This document shows positions 1 through 7,952 of a DNA stretch of 64,000 nt, one piece after another. The notes beneath the pieces were generated by a model. It was not told the DNA's origin. It did no database searches and worked only from the letters and a program-made list of their open reading frames with translations. Position 1 is the stretch's first letter; every line of letters begins with the position of its first letter. The stretch comes from RFSX01 sp965248155. Lineage in GTDB: Bacteria; Bacteroidota; Bacteroidia; Chitinophagales; Saprospiraceae. The DNA is taken from the NCBI GenBank assembly GCA_965248155.1, contig CBDFIO010000002.1:992001-1056000 (forward strand). Reading direction: 5' to 3'. Position numbers and translations under genes: made by a program.

Positions 1-766
1 CTGATAGTTTTTCAATTGGAGAATCAGTACCTACACCAATTCTGTCATCGCCTGCATTAGCATAAAACAAAGTTTGATCAGTATCACCTTCAATCCTAGT
101 ATCGGTGTCTGTACCATCGCTATTAATTTCGACTGAATTATCTTTAATATCAATACTACTTGTATTAGCACTAGGTCTTATTCTAAATGGCAATGTAGAA
201 CCATTAGTTGCATCCCGAACAAAGAAATTAGTTTCATTACCGGCAACATCCCAAGTCTGAGGTGTAGTAAATCCGCTGGATCCATTTTGTTCTAGCCTAA
301 CTATAGGTGTATCACCATTAACGATGTGTAATTCTACAACTGGAGTACTAGTACTTATGCCTACTCGTCCTCCATCATCAACATATAAAGCATTGCTAGG
401 AGCACCTGCTTCTACTTTAAATACATCTCTTCCTGCATCGCTGTCTTCAATGGCAAAAAAATTGCCGCCACCATTCGAAGTATCATTTATTTTGATTCTC
501 CAGTCATTGCTTGGAAAAGAAGCCGATGTACTGGTGTCTTGAAAATGAATACGAAGGTTGTTCTCTTTCAATCTTTCAGTATCGAATCCGAAACTTTCGC
601 CGTTGACGCAGTCGAAACCGACACATTCGCTTCCATCGATAATCACATCATCGAGGAAAACTTGATCTTTAGTAAATTTTGGTTCATCACGGTCTTTCTG
701 TGCGAAAGAGAGTGTGAACGCAAATAAAATTAGTAACGTTGTTAAAATGACTTTTTGATTTCTCAT
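1..766 (-). CDS. Secreted tail-fibre-like surface protein, C-terminus outside window
   Basis: The minus-strand frame from the ATG at 764-766 is open to the window edge, giving about 255 residues of an incomplete protein. Residues 1-22 form a signal peptide (MRNQKVILTTLLILFAFTLS, then FAQ). The rest is low in hydrophobicity and rich in Asp, Asn, Gly, Ser and Thr. It carries phrases such as GRVGISTSTPVVELHIVNGD and RIGVGTDSPIEKL, which recur in Bacteroidota tail-fibre-domain surface proteins; the related gene at 40570-41775 has the same GIGT/GVGT-x-P phrases. An S74 chaperone or T9SS sorting domain would be expected in the missing part but is not seen. The role is inferred to be an exported structural or adhesive protein. 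Confidence 0.75.
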   Translation of the reverse strand, partial: MRNQKVILTTLLILFAFTLSFAQKDRDEPKFTKDQVFLDDVIIDGSECVGFDCVNGESFGFDTERLKENNLRIHFQDTSTSASFPSNDWRIKINDTSNGGGNFFAIEDSDAGRDVFKVEAGAPSNALYVDDGGRVGISTSTPVVELHIVNGDTPIVRLEQNGSSGFTTPQTWDVAGNETNFFVRDATNGSTLPFRIRPSANTSSIDIKDNSVEINSDGTDTDTRIEGDTDQTLFYANAGDDRIGVGTDSPIEKLS

Positions 767-920
767 GATTTATAGAGTTATTTTTTCCAATATAAAAACT
801 TTATTCTTTACAGAAAAGCCTGTTGATAATAATATCTGAAAAGAAGGCAAAACAAGTTTACTTTTTGAACCGTATCGAAGTATAAGAAGCACATTTCCCG
901 ATTTAAGTCCATAAACCAAT

Positions 921-2096
921 TTAATAATTGTATATGCTATCTTGATGATGGATCTCTACTGAGGACTCAAAATTGCTTTTTTCTACCCTTCCAATAAGTT
1001 GAGCATCAATGTTGAAATCCTTAGATATGCTGATCAACGCTTGAGCTGTTTCAGCATCTGTATAAATTTCCAATCTGGTTCCCATATTAAAAACCTGAAA
1101 CATTTCCTCAAAAGAAGTTCCACTCTCTTCCTGTATAAGTTTGAATAGTGGGGGAATCGGTAATAGTTGATCTTTAATTATTCTTTTGTTTTTCGTAAAC
1201 TTTTTAACCTTTGTATGTGCTCCACCTGTATTATGAATAATACCATTTATTTTTGGACGATATCGATCCAGAATTTGCTTGAGAAGAGGCAGATAAGTTC
1301 TTGTAGGTGAAAGAACAAGTTTTCCAATATCTATTCGGATATCTCCAATTTCAATATTATCGGTCAAGCTTTTAGATCCAGAATAGATCAATTCTTCAGG
1401 TGTATTATGATCGTAGCTATCTGGATATAGTGATCTGTATTTTTTATCAAACACATCATGTCTGGCAGATGTTAGACCATTGCTGCCCATTCCTCCATTG
1501 TATTCAGCTTCATATGAACTCTGACCATACGAAGCAAATCCTACAATACAATCTCCTTCCTGGATATTATTAATAATAAGATCCTTTTTTGCGGCTCGAG
1601 CAAAGGCCGTATATCCCACATCAATCGTTCGGACTATATCCCCGACATCAGCTGTTTCGCCTCCCGCAAGGTGAATAGTAACATCATATTTGCTCATATT
1701 GTCTACAAATGAAGAAGTGCTTTCGATAAGTGCAGTGATAACCTCTCCAGGAATAATATTTTTGTTTCTTCCTATTGTAGAAGACAATAAGATATTATCA
1801 ACAACTCCCACACATGCCACATCATCAAGGTTCATTACTATGGCATCCTGAGCAATACCTGTCCAAACTGATAAATCACCAGTTTCTTTCCAATAGGCAT
1901 ATGCCAAACTTGTTTTTGTTCCGGCTGTATCCGCATGCATAATATTGACATAGCTATCATCATCTCCCGCTATATCAGGCAAAATTTTGCAAAAAGCACT
2001 TGGATATAATCCTTTATCAAGATTCTTTATTGCCTTATGGACATCAGATTTTGATGCTGAAACACCCCTTAATTCATACCTTTTAGGATCTGACAT
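921..2096 (-). CDS. purM: Phosphoribosylformylglycinamidine cyclo-ligase (AIR synthetase)
   Basis: PurM closes the imidazole ring in step five of purine synthesis, turning FGAM and ATP into AIR in the cytosol. The 391-residue protein has the PurM-type ATP-grasp-like fold signatures: HADTAGTKTSLAYAYWKETG near residues 54-73, the acidic QDAIVMNLDDVACVG, and AGGETADVGDIVRTIDVGY, the conserved Gly-Gly-Glu-Thr loop. It is longer than the roughly 345-residue enterobacterial enzyme, as is common for the Bacteroidota form. It stands alone, with about 220 bases without an obvious gene before bshC on the other strand. The start is the first ATG and gives a full N-terminus. Confidence 0.9.
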   Translation of the reverse strand: MSDPKRYELRGVSASKSDVHKAIKNLDKGLYPSAFCKILPDIAGDDDSYVNIMHADTAGTKTSLAYAYWKETGDLSVWTGIAQDAIVMNLDDVACVGVVDNILLSSTIGRNKNIIPGEVITALIESTSSFVDNMSKYDVTIHLAGGETADVGDIVRTIDVGYTAFARAAKKDLIINNIQEGDCIVGFASYGQSSYEAEYNGGMGSNGLTSARHDVFDKKYRSLYPDSYDHNTPEELIYSGSKSLTDNIEIGDIRIDIGKLVLSPTRTYLPLLKQILDRYRPKINGIIHNTGGAHTKVKKFTKNKRIIKDQLLPIPPLFKLIQEESGTSFEEMFQVFNMGTRLEIYTDAETAQALISISKDFNIDAQLIGRVEKSNFESSVEIHHQDSIYNY

Positions 2097-2274
2097 ATAC
2101 TAATTATTCATAATTTGACGTAAAAGTCCTATAAAAAAGGCACTTCAAGGTTTTTTTTCATCTTTTTTTAATTTTTTTTAAAAATCAGGCAGCGTTATTA
2201 CGCTTTCTAGTGTCTAAGTGTGTATATGCGCATGAAACTAAGTTTAACTGATTTTTTAAATATTGCCCTGTTAC

Positions 2275-2309
2275 AAGAGGTTGTTGTTGAAACAGCCTCT
2301 TTTTTTTTG
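2275..2309 (+). terminator. Rho-independent terminator upstream of bshC
   Basis: A 10-bp stem (arm AGAGGTTGTT, one G-U pair) with a loop of about five bases is followed by an unbroken run of eight T at 2301-2308. It points along the plus strand, yet no plus-strand gene is seen between purM, which reads away, and this site. It may end a small RNA or act as an attenuator ahead of bshC. Confidence 0.7.
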
Positions 2310-2343
2310 CACCTAATTGAACAATTTCTTTCTTTTCTTATTC

Positions 2344-2351
2344 TACATTTG
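2344..2351 (+). promoter_or_regulatory. Bacteroidota -7 box of bshC
   Basis: TACATTTG matches the phylum's TAnnTTTG -7 element. It ends only four bases before the bshC ATG at 2356, so the transcript would start at or next to the start codon and be leaderless. A TTG at 2317-2319 lies 24 bases upstream, slightly farther than the usual -33 spacing. Confidence 0.55.
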
Positions 2352-2355
2352 CGCT

Positions 2356-3951
2356 ATGCAAGTGATTGATATAGATATAAAAGATATCAGGCAATTTTCT
2401 AAAAAAGATAAGGCTTACATTGGATCCCATCCCGATTTTGAAAATTTCCTCAACTATAAATATGATTTCAATGAATTTGAAAAATTAATTCAGGAAAGAA
2501 GTAAGTATCAGACTGATAGAAAACTGCTTGTTTCTATGCTAAAAGAACAATATGGATCGGTATCTTCTTCTCTTCTCTCGAGCCAGAATATCGAAAACCT
2601 TGCAGGCCCGGATTGTTTTACAATTACAACAGCTCACCAACCAAGTCTGATGTCAGGCCCACTCTATTATGTTTATAAAATTCTATCTGCAATAAAATTA
2701 TGCAAAGAGCTATCACTTTCATTTCCCAATCATAAATTCGTGCCTCTATTTGTTTTGGGTGGAGAAGATCATGATTTTGAGGAGATAAACCACCTCCATC
2801 TTTATCAAAAGAAAATTGAGTGGCAGTCTAATGATTCAGGATCTGTTGACCAGTATTCAACCGAAGGGTTAGAAACTGTAATTCATCGGATGATTGAAAT
2901 ACTCGGAGAAAGGTCTCTTGGCCTTGATATTCTGAATTCTCTAAAAATCAAATTATCTTCTTGTAAGGATTACAACGAATTCGCCTTTTTGTTAACACAT
3001 AGTCTTTTTGATCACCTCGGTCTTATAATTCTAAAAATGGATACACCTGGCTTTAAGCGACAATTCAGTCCCATAGTCAAAGCAGAAATTCTAAATCAGA
3101 AAAGTAAAACCATCGTCAATCAAACTCAAAAATCTCTTGAAGAAGCAGGATGGGACTCACAAGCTTTTGCGCGCCAAGTAAATTTCTTTTATAGAATCAA
3201 AGGAATTAGAAATCGTATTGATTTAGAAAATGGCGCTTATAAAATATTGGACAGCGACATATCCTTTACTCCTGAAGAAATAGAAAATGAGATTAGCAAT
3301 CATCCGGAAAATTTTAGTCCAAATGTAATTATGCGACCCTTATTTCAGGAAATGATTTTACCTAACCTGGCTTATATTGGTGGCGGTGGCGAAATAGCAT
3401 ATTGGCTGGAAAGAAAGGCACAGTTTGAGCATTTCAATATCCATTTTCCTATGTTGATAAGAAGGACATCAGCTCTTATAATTGGAGATCATCAATCAAA
3501 ACAATTAGAGAAATTGGGATTATCAATTTTGGATCTTTTCAAAGAAAAAGAAGATCTAATTAAGTATTATCTCGAGATAAGTGACAGTCCGGACTATAAA
3601 TTAGATAGCTTCAAATCTGAAATCGAAGCCACCTTTAAAAACATAGAAGCACACGTATCTCTAATCGATAAATCACTCGAAAAAACAACTCAATCCGAAG
3701 CTGTTAAGGCTCAAAAGTCATTAGATTATTTACAAGGAAAATTGAAAAAGTCTATTAAACAAAAGGAGGAAATAAATTTGAAAAGAATTGATAGATTGGT
3801 AGACAAGCTTTTTCCCGGCGGACTTCAGGAACGCCATGACAATATATTTGAATACATTTCTAATTATGGTCCTCAAATCATTGATCAAATGCTAGAGCAT
3901 TGTATGCCTTTTGACAAGAAGTTTAAGGTTTTCCTTATGTCGCAGGAGTAG
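2356..3951 (+). CDS. bshC: Putative cysteine ligase BshC (bacillithiol synthesis)
   Basis: BshC is the proposed last enzyme of bacillithiol synthesis, joining cysteine to glucosaminyl-malate. The protein starting at the ATG at 2356 has 531 residues, the usual family length. An earlier in-frame start at 2317 would lie upstream of the promoter box and add 13 residues that do not look conserved, so it was rejected. Family signatures are TTAHQPSLMSGPLYYVYKIL, the nucleotide-like VLGGEDHDFEEINHLHL, and YIGGGGEIAYWLERK, followed by a C-terminal helical, Lys-rich coiled coil. The gene's 3' end overlaps accD by 17 bases tail to tail. Confidence 0.88.
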   Translation: MQVIDIDIKDIRQFSKKDKAYIGSHPDFENFLNYKYDFNEFEKLIQERSKYQTDRKLLVSMLKEQYGSVSSSLLSSQNIENLAGPDCFTITTAHQPSLMSGPLYYVYKILSAIKLCKELSLSFPNHKFVPLFVLGGEDHDFEEINHLHLYQKKIEWQSNDSGSVDQYSTEGLETVIHRMIEILGERSLGLDILNSLKIKLSSCKDYNEFAFLLTHSLFDHLGLIILKMDTPGFKRQFSPIVKAEILNQKSKTIVNQTQKSLEEAGWDSQAFARQVNFFYRIKGIRNRIDLENGAYKILDSDISFTPEEIENEISNHPENFSPNVIMRPLFQEMILPNLAYIGGGGEIAYWLERKAQFEHFNIHFPMLIRRTSALIIGDHQSKQLEKLGLSILDLFKEKEDLIKYYLEISDSPDYKLDSFKSEIEATFKNIEAHVSLIDKSLEKTTQSEAVKAQKSLDYLQGKLKKSIKQKEEINLKRIDRLVDKLFPGGLQERHDNIFEYISNYGPQIIDQMLEHCMPFDKKFKVFLMSQE

Positions 3952-4789
3952 ATTCGAACAACAAAAGCATATCAGCAATTTTTTCTTTAAGATCTTTTCT
4001 TTCGACGATAAAATCTAGAAAGCCATGATCCAATAAAAATTCTGAACTTTGAAATCCTTCCGGCAAATCTCGTTTAATCGTTTCCTTTATAACACGTGGC
4101 CCTGCAAATCCAATCAAAGCTCCAGGTTCAGAAAAATTAATATCTCCTAACATCGCATACGAAGCCGTAACACCACCAGTAGTTGGATCTGTTAAAAATG
4201 AAAAATAAGCCAAGCCTGCATTCGATAATTGCGAGAGTTTAGCAGATGTTTTAGCCAATTGCATTAGGGAAAATGCAGATTCCATCATCCTTGCTCCTCC
4301 TGATTTTGAGATTATCATGAGAGGTAATTTATTATCAAGACAGAAATCTATTGATCTTGCAATCTTTTCTCCAACCACAGATCCCATTGAGCCACCAATG
4401 AAGCTGAAATCCATCGCAGCAATTACAAGAGGGCGCTTTAAAACTTTTCCAACAGCCACAGTCATAGCTTCTTCAAGGTCTGTTTTTTCCATCGCATCCT
4501 TAAGCCGCGTCGTATATGGTTTCAGATCTGTAAATTCTAAAAAGTCTCTGGATATTAAATCACTGAAAAGTATTTCAAACTTTCCATCGTAGATGAGCTC
4601 AAAGTAATCGTAAGAACCTATTCTGGTATGGTAATCACATTTAGGGCAAACGTAATAATTCTCTCTCAACTCCTTAACCGTTATGGTCTCGTTACACTTT
4701 TTACACTTGTACCAGAGACCATCTGGTGCTTCCTTCTTGTTTTTTGTGGCAGTTTGAATACCGTCCTTAAATCTTTTAAACCAACCCAT
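3935..4789 (-). CDS. accD: Acetyl-CoA carboxylase carboxyltransferase subunit beta
   Basis: AccD is the zinc-bearing half of the carboxyltransferase that moves carboxyl from biotin to acetyl-CoA, the first step of fatty-acid synthesis. The 284-residue protein begins with a four-cysteine zinc ribbon (C29, C32, C48, C51) and continues into the crotonase-like domain with KSGGARMMESAFSLMQLAKT and the DPTTGGVTASYAMLGDI loop. The length fits the family. accA is not in the window. A near-consensus promoter lies 55 bases upstream. Its 3' end overlaps that of bshC. Confidence 0.93.
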   Translation of the reverse strand: MGWFKRFKDGIQTATKNKKEAPDGLWYKCKKCNETITVKELRENYYVCPKCDYHTRIGSYDYFELIYDGKFEILFSDLISRDFLEFTDLKPYTTRLKDAMEKTDLEEAMTVAVGKVLKRPLVIAAMDFSFIGGSMGSVVGEKIARSIDFCLDNKLPLMIISKSGGARMMESAFSLMQLAKTSAKLSQLSNAGLAYFSFLTDPTTGGVTASYAMLGDINFSEPGALIGFAGPRVIKETIKRDLPEGFQSSEFLLDHGFLDFIVERKDLKEKIADMLLLFESTPAT

Positions 4790-4843
4790 CTAGCATTTAT
4801 TACATGAAAAGAATGGATATATCACTCGGGATAATTGCAGTAC

Positions 4844-4874
4844 CAAAGTTAGAAGTATAGCCCATCTAAACAAA
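4844..4874 (-). promoter_or_regulatory. accD promoter (TTTG-N19-TAACTTTG)
   Basis: On the minus strand TTTG (4871-4874) and TAACTTTG (4844-4851) are separated by 19 bases, matching the Bacteroidota primary sigma factor pattern. The expected transcript has a leader of about 50 bases before the accD ATG. Confidence 0.65.
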
Positions 4875-4977
4875 CAAGTGACCTAATAATTATTCAATAA
4901 GATAATAAATACTGCATTAAATGTTTGTAGATCAATTAGTTAGATTATGATTAACTAAAAAGCAATCAGAACAAGAA

Positions 4978-6000
4978 TTAATATCTATAATCCTTAATAT
5001 AGTTGATGAGCCTCTTCACATTATCCAACGGTGTATCAGGATAAACACCGTGGCCCAGATTAAAAATATGCTTGTTTTGAAAGGATTCGATTATGCTTTT
5101 AGCCCTTGATTCAATGGTTTCTTTTGAGCCATAAAGAACACAAGGATCCATATTTCCTTGAACAAGCTGGCTACGACTGTTATGCATTCTATATTCCCGA
5201 GGATCGACTGTCCAATCCAAGCCAATTACATCCGCTCCTAAATCATGCAATTCATCAAAAGAGTATTGAGCCCCTCTGGCAAACAAGATAACAGGTACCT
5301 CATTAATTGAATCTATTATCCGCTTGAGATATGGGATACAAAATTCCTTATATAAATAATTGTTTAAAACGCCTGCCCAAGAATCGAATATTTGAACAAC
5401 ATCAGCTCCGGCCTTTATTTTAAGCAAAAGATATTCAATTATAGTGTTAGTAATCTTATCCAATAATCTGTGAGCGCTCGAAGGATTCTTGTACAATAGA
5501 GCTTTAGCTTTTGAAAATGTTTTTGAACCCTGCCCTTCTATCATGTAGGACATCAAAGTCCAGGGAGCTCCACTAAATCCTATTAAAGGTACGCGACCGT
5601 TTAGTCTTGTCTTTAATAATTCAACTGCTTCATAAACATAATCTAAAGACTGGACTGCATTTTCACCAAAATTGAGATTATCAATATCTGCATCGCTTTC
5701 TATAGTTTTAGGAAAGAACGGTCCTTTTTTTTCTATAAGTTTATATGGAAGTCCCATACATTCCGGAATAACCAATATATCAGAAAATATGATCGCTGCA
5801 TCTACATCCAGGATATCAACTGGTTGAAGGCTAACTTCTGCTGCTAATTCAGGGTTCTTAACCAGTGAAATAAAGTTAGGTACCGATGCTCGAACTTCTC
5901 TATATTCAGGTAATATTCTACCGGCTTGCCTCATCAACCAAACTGGTGGTCTTTCAACGGATTCTCCTTTTATTGTCCTTAAGAGTAAATTATTACTCAT
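4978..6000 (-). CDS. hemE: Uroporphyrinogen decarboxylase
   Basis: HemE removes four carboxyl groups from uroporphyrinogen III to give coproporphyrinogen III in haem synthesis. The 340-residue protein has the N-terminal signature RPPVWLMRQAGRILPEYREV (residues 17-36) with its substrate-binding Arg residues, the second family signature GFSGAPWTLMSYMIEGQGSK, and the C-terminal NLGHGVYPDTP with the conserved His. It is divergent from dapB with 31 bases between the start codons, so the two share a very short promoter region. No other haem gene is present. Confidence 0.93.
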   Translation of the reverse strand: MSNNLLLRTIKGESVERPPVWLMRQAGRILPEYREVRASVPNFISLVKNPELAAEVSLQPVDILDVDAAIIFSDILVIPECMGLPYKLIEKKGPFFPKTIESDADIDNLNFGENAVQSLDYVYEAVELLKTRLNGRVPLIGFSGAPWTLMSYMIEGQGSKTFSKAKALLYKNPSSAHRLLDKITNTIIEYLLLKIKAGADVVQIFDSWAGVLNNYLYKEFCIPYLKRIIDSINEVPVILFARGAQYSFDELHDLGADVIGLDWTVDPREYRMHNSRSQLVQGNMDPCVLYGSKETIESRAKSIIESFQNKHIFNLGHGVYPDTPLDNVKRLINYIKDYRY

Positions 6001-6031
6001 CCCTATTTAAATTAGTGGCACAAAATATACA

Positions 6032-6772
6032 ATGCAAAAGAATAAACTCAATATTGCACTGATTGGTTATGGAAATATGGGTAAAATAATAGAAAAATTA
6101 GCCCTCCAAGAAGGCCACAGTATCCTCTTAAAAACAACATCAAATAACAGACTGAGTCAAAATATTGAAAAATTAAATGGAGTCGATGTAGCGATAGAAT
6201 TTACATCCCCTCATTCTGCTCCACAAAATCTTGAACTCCTGGCAAAGCATCGTGTTCCTACAATATGTGGGAGTACTGCCTGGCTTGATGAATATGAGCG
6301 TATAATCAAACTGTTTGAAGATGCAGACTCCGCCTTCCTCTATGCATCAAATTTCAGTATCGGCGTTAATATTTTTTTCGCAGTTAATAAAGCCTTAGCC
6401 AAGCTGATGGATAATCATAATCAATACATCCCGACCATTTATGAAAGTCACCATATCCAAAAGAAAGATGCTCCTAGTGGTACTGCAGTAAGTCTAGCCC
6501 AACAAATCATTAACAATCTACAAAGGAAATCAGAGTGGGTTCTTGGAGGAATTTCAGAAGATGTACAATTGTCCATATCTGCTGATCGCATAGGAGATGT
6601 AAAAGGATTTCATGAAATTAAATATTCATCCGATATAGATAAAATATCCATTTCTCATGAAGCCTTTTCAAGAGAAGGATTTGCAGCAGGTGCATTATTA
6701 TCCGCTAATTTTATCCAAAATAAAAAAGGGATCTTCAATTTTTCTGATGTATTGAAAGCAGCTGTCAGCTAA
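6032..6772 (+). CDS. dapB: 4-hydroxy-tetrahydrodipicolinate reductase
   Basis: DapB reduces 4-hydroxy-tetrahydrodipicolinate with NAD(P)H on the route to diaminopimelate and lysine. The protein has 246 residues, the family norm. The dinucleotide-binding loop GYGNMG is at residues 12-17, and the substrate motif ESHHIQKKDAPSGTA at about 138-152 includes the catalytic His pair and Lys. The C-terminal domain SHEAFSREGFAAGALLSA is typical. It is divergent from hemE. The start is the first ATG, and the next gene is about 120 bases downstream. Confidence 0.92.
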   Translation: MQKNKLNIALIGYGNMGKIIEKLALQEGHSILLKTTSNNRLSQNIEKLNGVDVAIEFTSPHSAPQNLELLAKHRVPTICGSTAWLDEYERIIKLFEDADSAFLYASNFSIGVNIFFAVNKALAKLMDNHNQYIPTIYESHHIQKKDAPSGTAVSLAQQIINNLQRKSEWVLGGISEDVQLSISADRIGDVKGFHEIKYSSDIDKISISHEAFSREGFAAGALLSANFIQNKKGIFNFSDVLKAAVS

Positions 6773-6895
6773 GGGTGATTATTACAGCCCGTGATTAGCG
6801 TAAAGAATAAAACTATTTTTATGTTTTGTATTCTATTGAATATCAAGTCATTAATAGTTAACTTATGAGTAATTCTTTACCAAATCAAAAAAGCA

Positions 6896-7941
6896 ATGAA
6901 AACACGAATTATTTTTATGGCCACCCTATGCCTCAATTTTGGCACAATTTATTCCCAAAGCGACAACAGCTTACAGACTAGTCTAAGTATTAACTCTACT
7001 GGAACTGTAGCAGATGCATCTTCCATTTTGGATTGCGCATCTACTACCAAAGGGGTTTTAATTTCAAGAATGACAACAGCTCAGCGTAACGCTATTGGAA
7101 GCCCTGCAACTTCTCTCCTCGTATATGATACTGATCTCGATCAATACTGTTATTATAATGGTACTGCGTGGGTATGTTATGTAGAGGGATGTGAAACATT
7201 AGATGAAGCTTATGATTGTGGAGGAGCAGGTGCAGGAGCAACAGTTCTTGTAACAGATGGCCCAGTATTTCTCGATGGTACAGGAGCACCGACTAATGGC
7301 AGTGAGATACTTTATGTAGAACATGGTGCCGATGGTCCTGCTATAGAAGCCAAATCTGCTCAGGGAGTTGGCATATACAGCGAATCAACGGATTCTATTG
7401 CAATCACTGCATACGCACCTAATGATGTTGGCGTATTTAGTACATCGGATACAAGCGATGGAGTCTTGGGATGTTCAGGTGCACAGACTTGTACGAGAGC
7501 TGGTGTTACTGGAAGAGGAGGAGGAGATCGATTGACAGCTTCAGCATTAGAAGCTAATGACACGGTGCTATTGCGGTGAGCAAAACCAATGCAGCGGACT
7601 TACCTGCAGATATTTTCTCATTAACCATCACGGCTTGGACTCCAATGATCACTTGCACAGAAATGCCACCTTGCGGTGCTATGTCTCCTTGCTTAGGTCA
7701 TACGCATATACATGGTCGTTTTTCAGCTCCTATTACGATTACTAATGCATATTCGGATGCGAATAAAAGTGTTATCCTTCTTACAATTGATGGAAGAGAA
7801 GGTCTAAATGTTCAATTGATGGGTGTTGCTCACGGGTCATTCACTGTCATTGTAAATGATTTGGCAGCCAATACATTTTGTCCTAATGGTACAAATCCAC
7901 TAACGGTAGATATCAATTATCTAATCGTAAATCGTGTGTAA
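6896..7941 (+). pseudogene. Secreted surface protein broken by a one-base frameshift
   Basis: The first frame (6896-7579) encodes a signal peptide ending near YSQ and the segment TTKGVLISRMTTAQRNAIGS followed by LLVYDTDLDQYCYYNGTAWV, a domain also seen twice in the large protein at 47144. It continues with Gly/Ala-rich repeats of the GVGIYSESTD type. The frame stops in LEANDTVLLR. From about 7561 the -1 frame continues without interruption to 7941 (AIAVSKTNAADLPADIFSLT onward). Restoring one base after GACAC at about 7563 gives a continuous ...EANDTGAIAVSKTN..., a natural join. The intact product would be about 348 residues. Either a real lesion or a sequencing indel. Confidence 0.7.
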
Positions 7942-7952
7942 TAGATACTAGA

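Noticed and set aside
324..727. Plus-strand open frames across the first gene
   Set aside because: They lie opposite a strong minus-strand coding frame with signal peptide and repeat signatures, so they are shadows.
2226..2369. A 47-codon frame (MRMKLSLTDF...) upstream of bshC
   Set aside because: It runs through the terminator stem and T-run and past the bshC start; composition is dictated by those elements, so not a gene.
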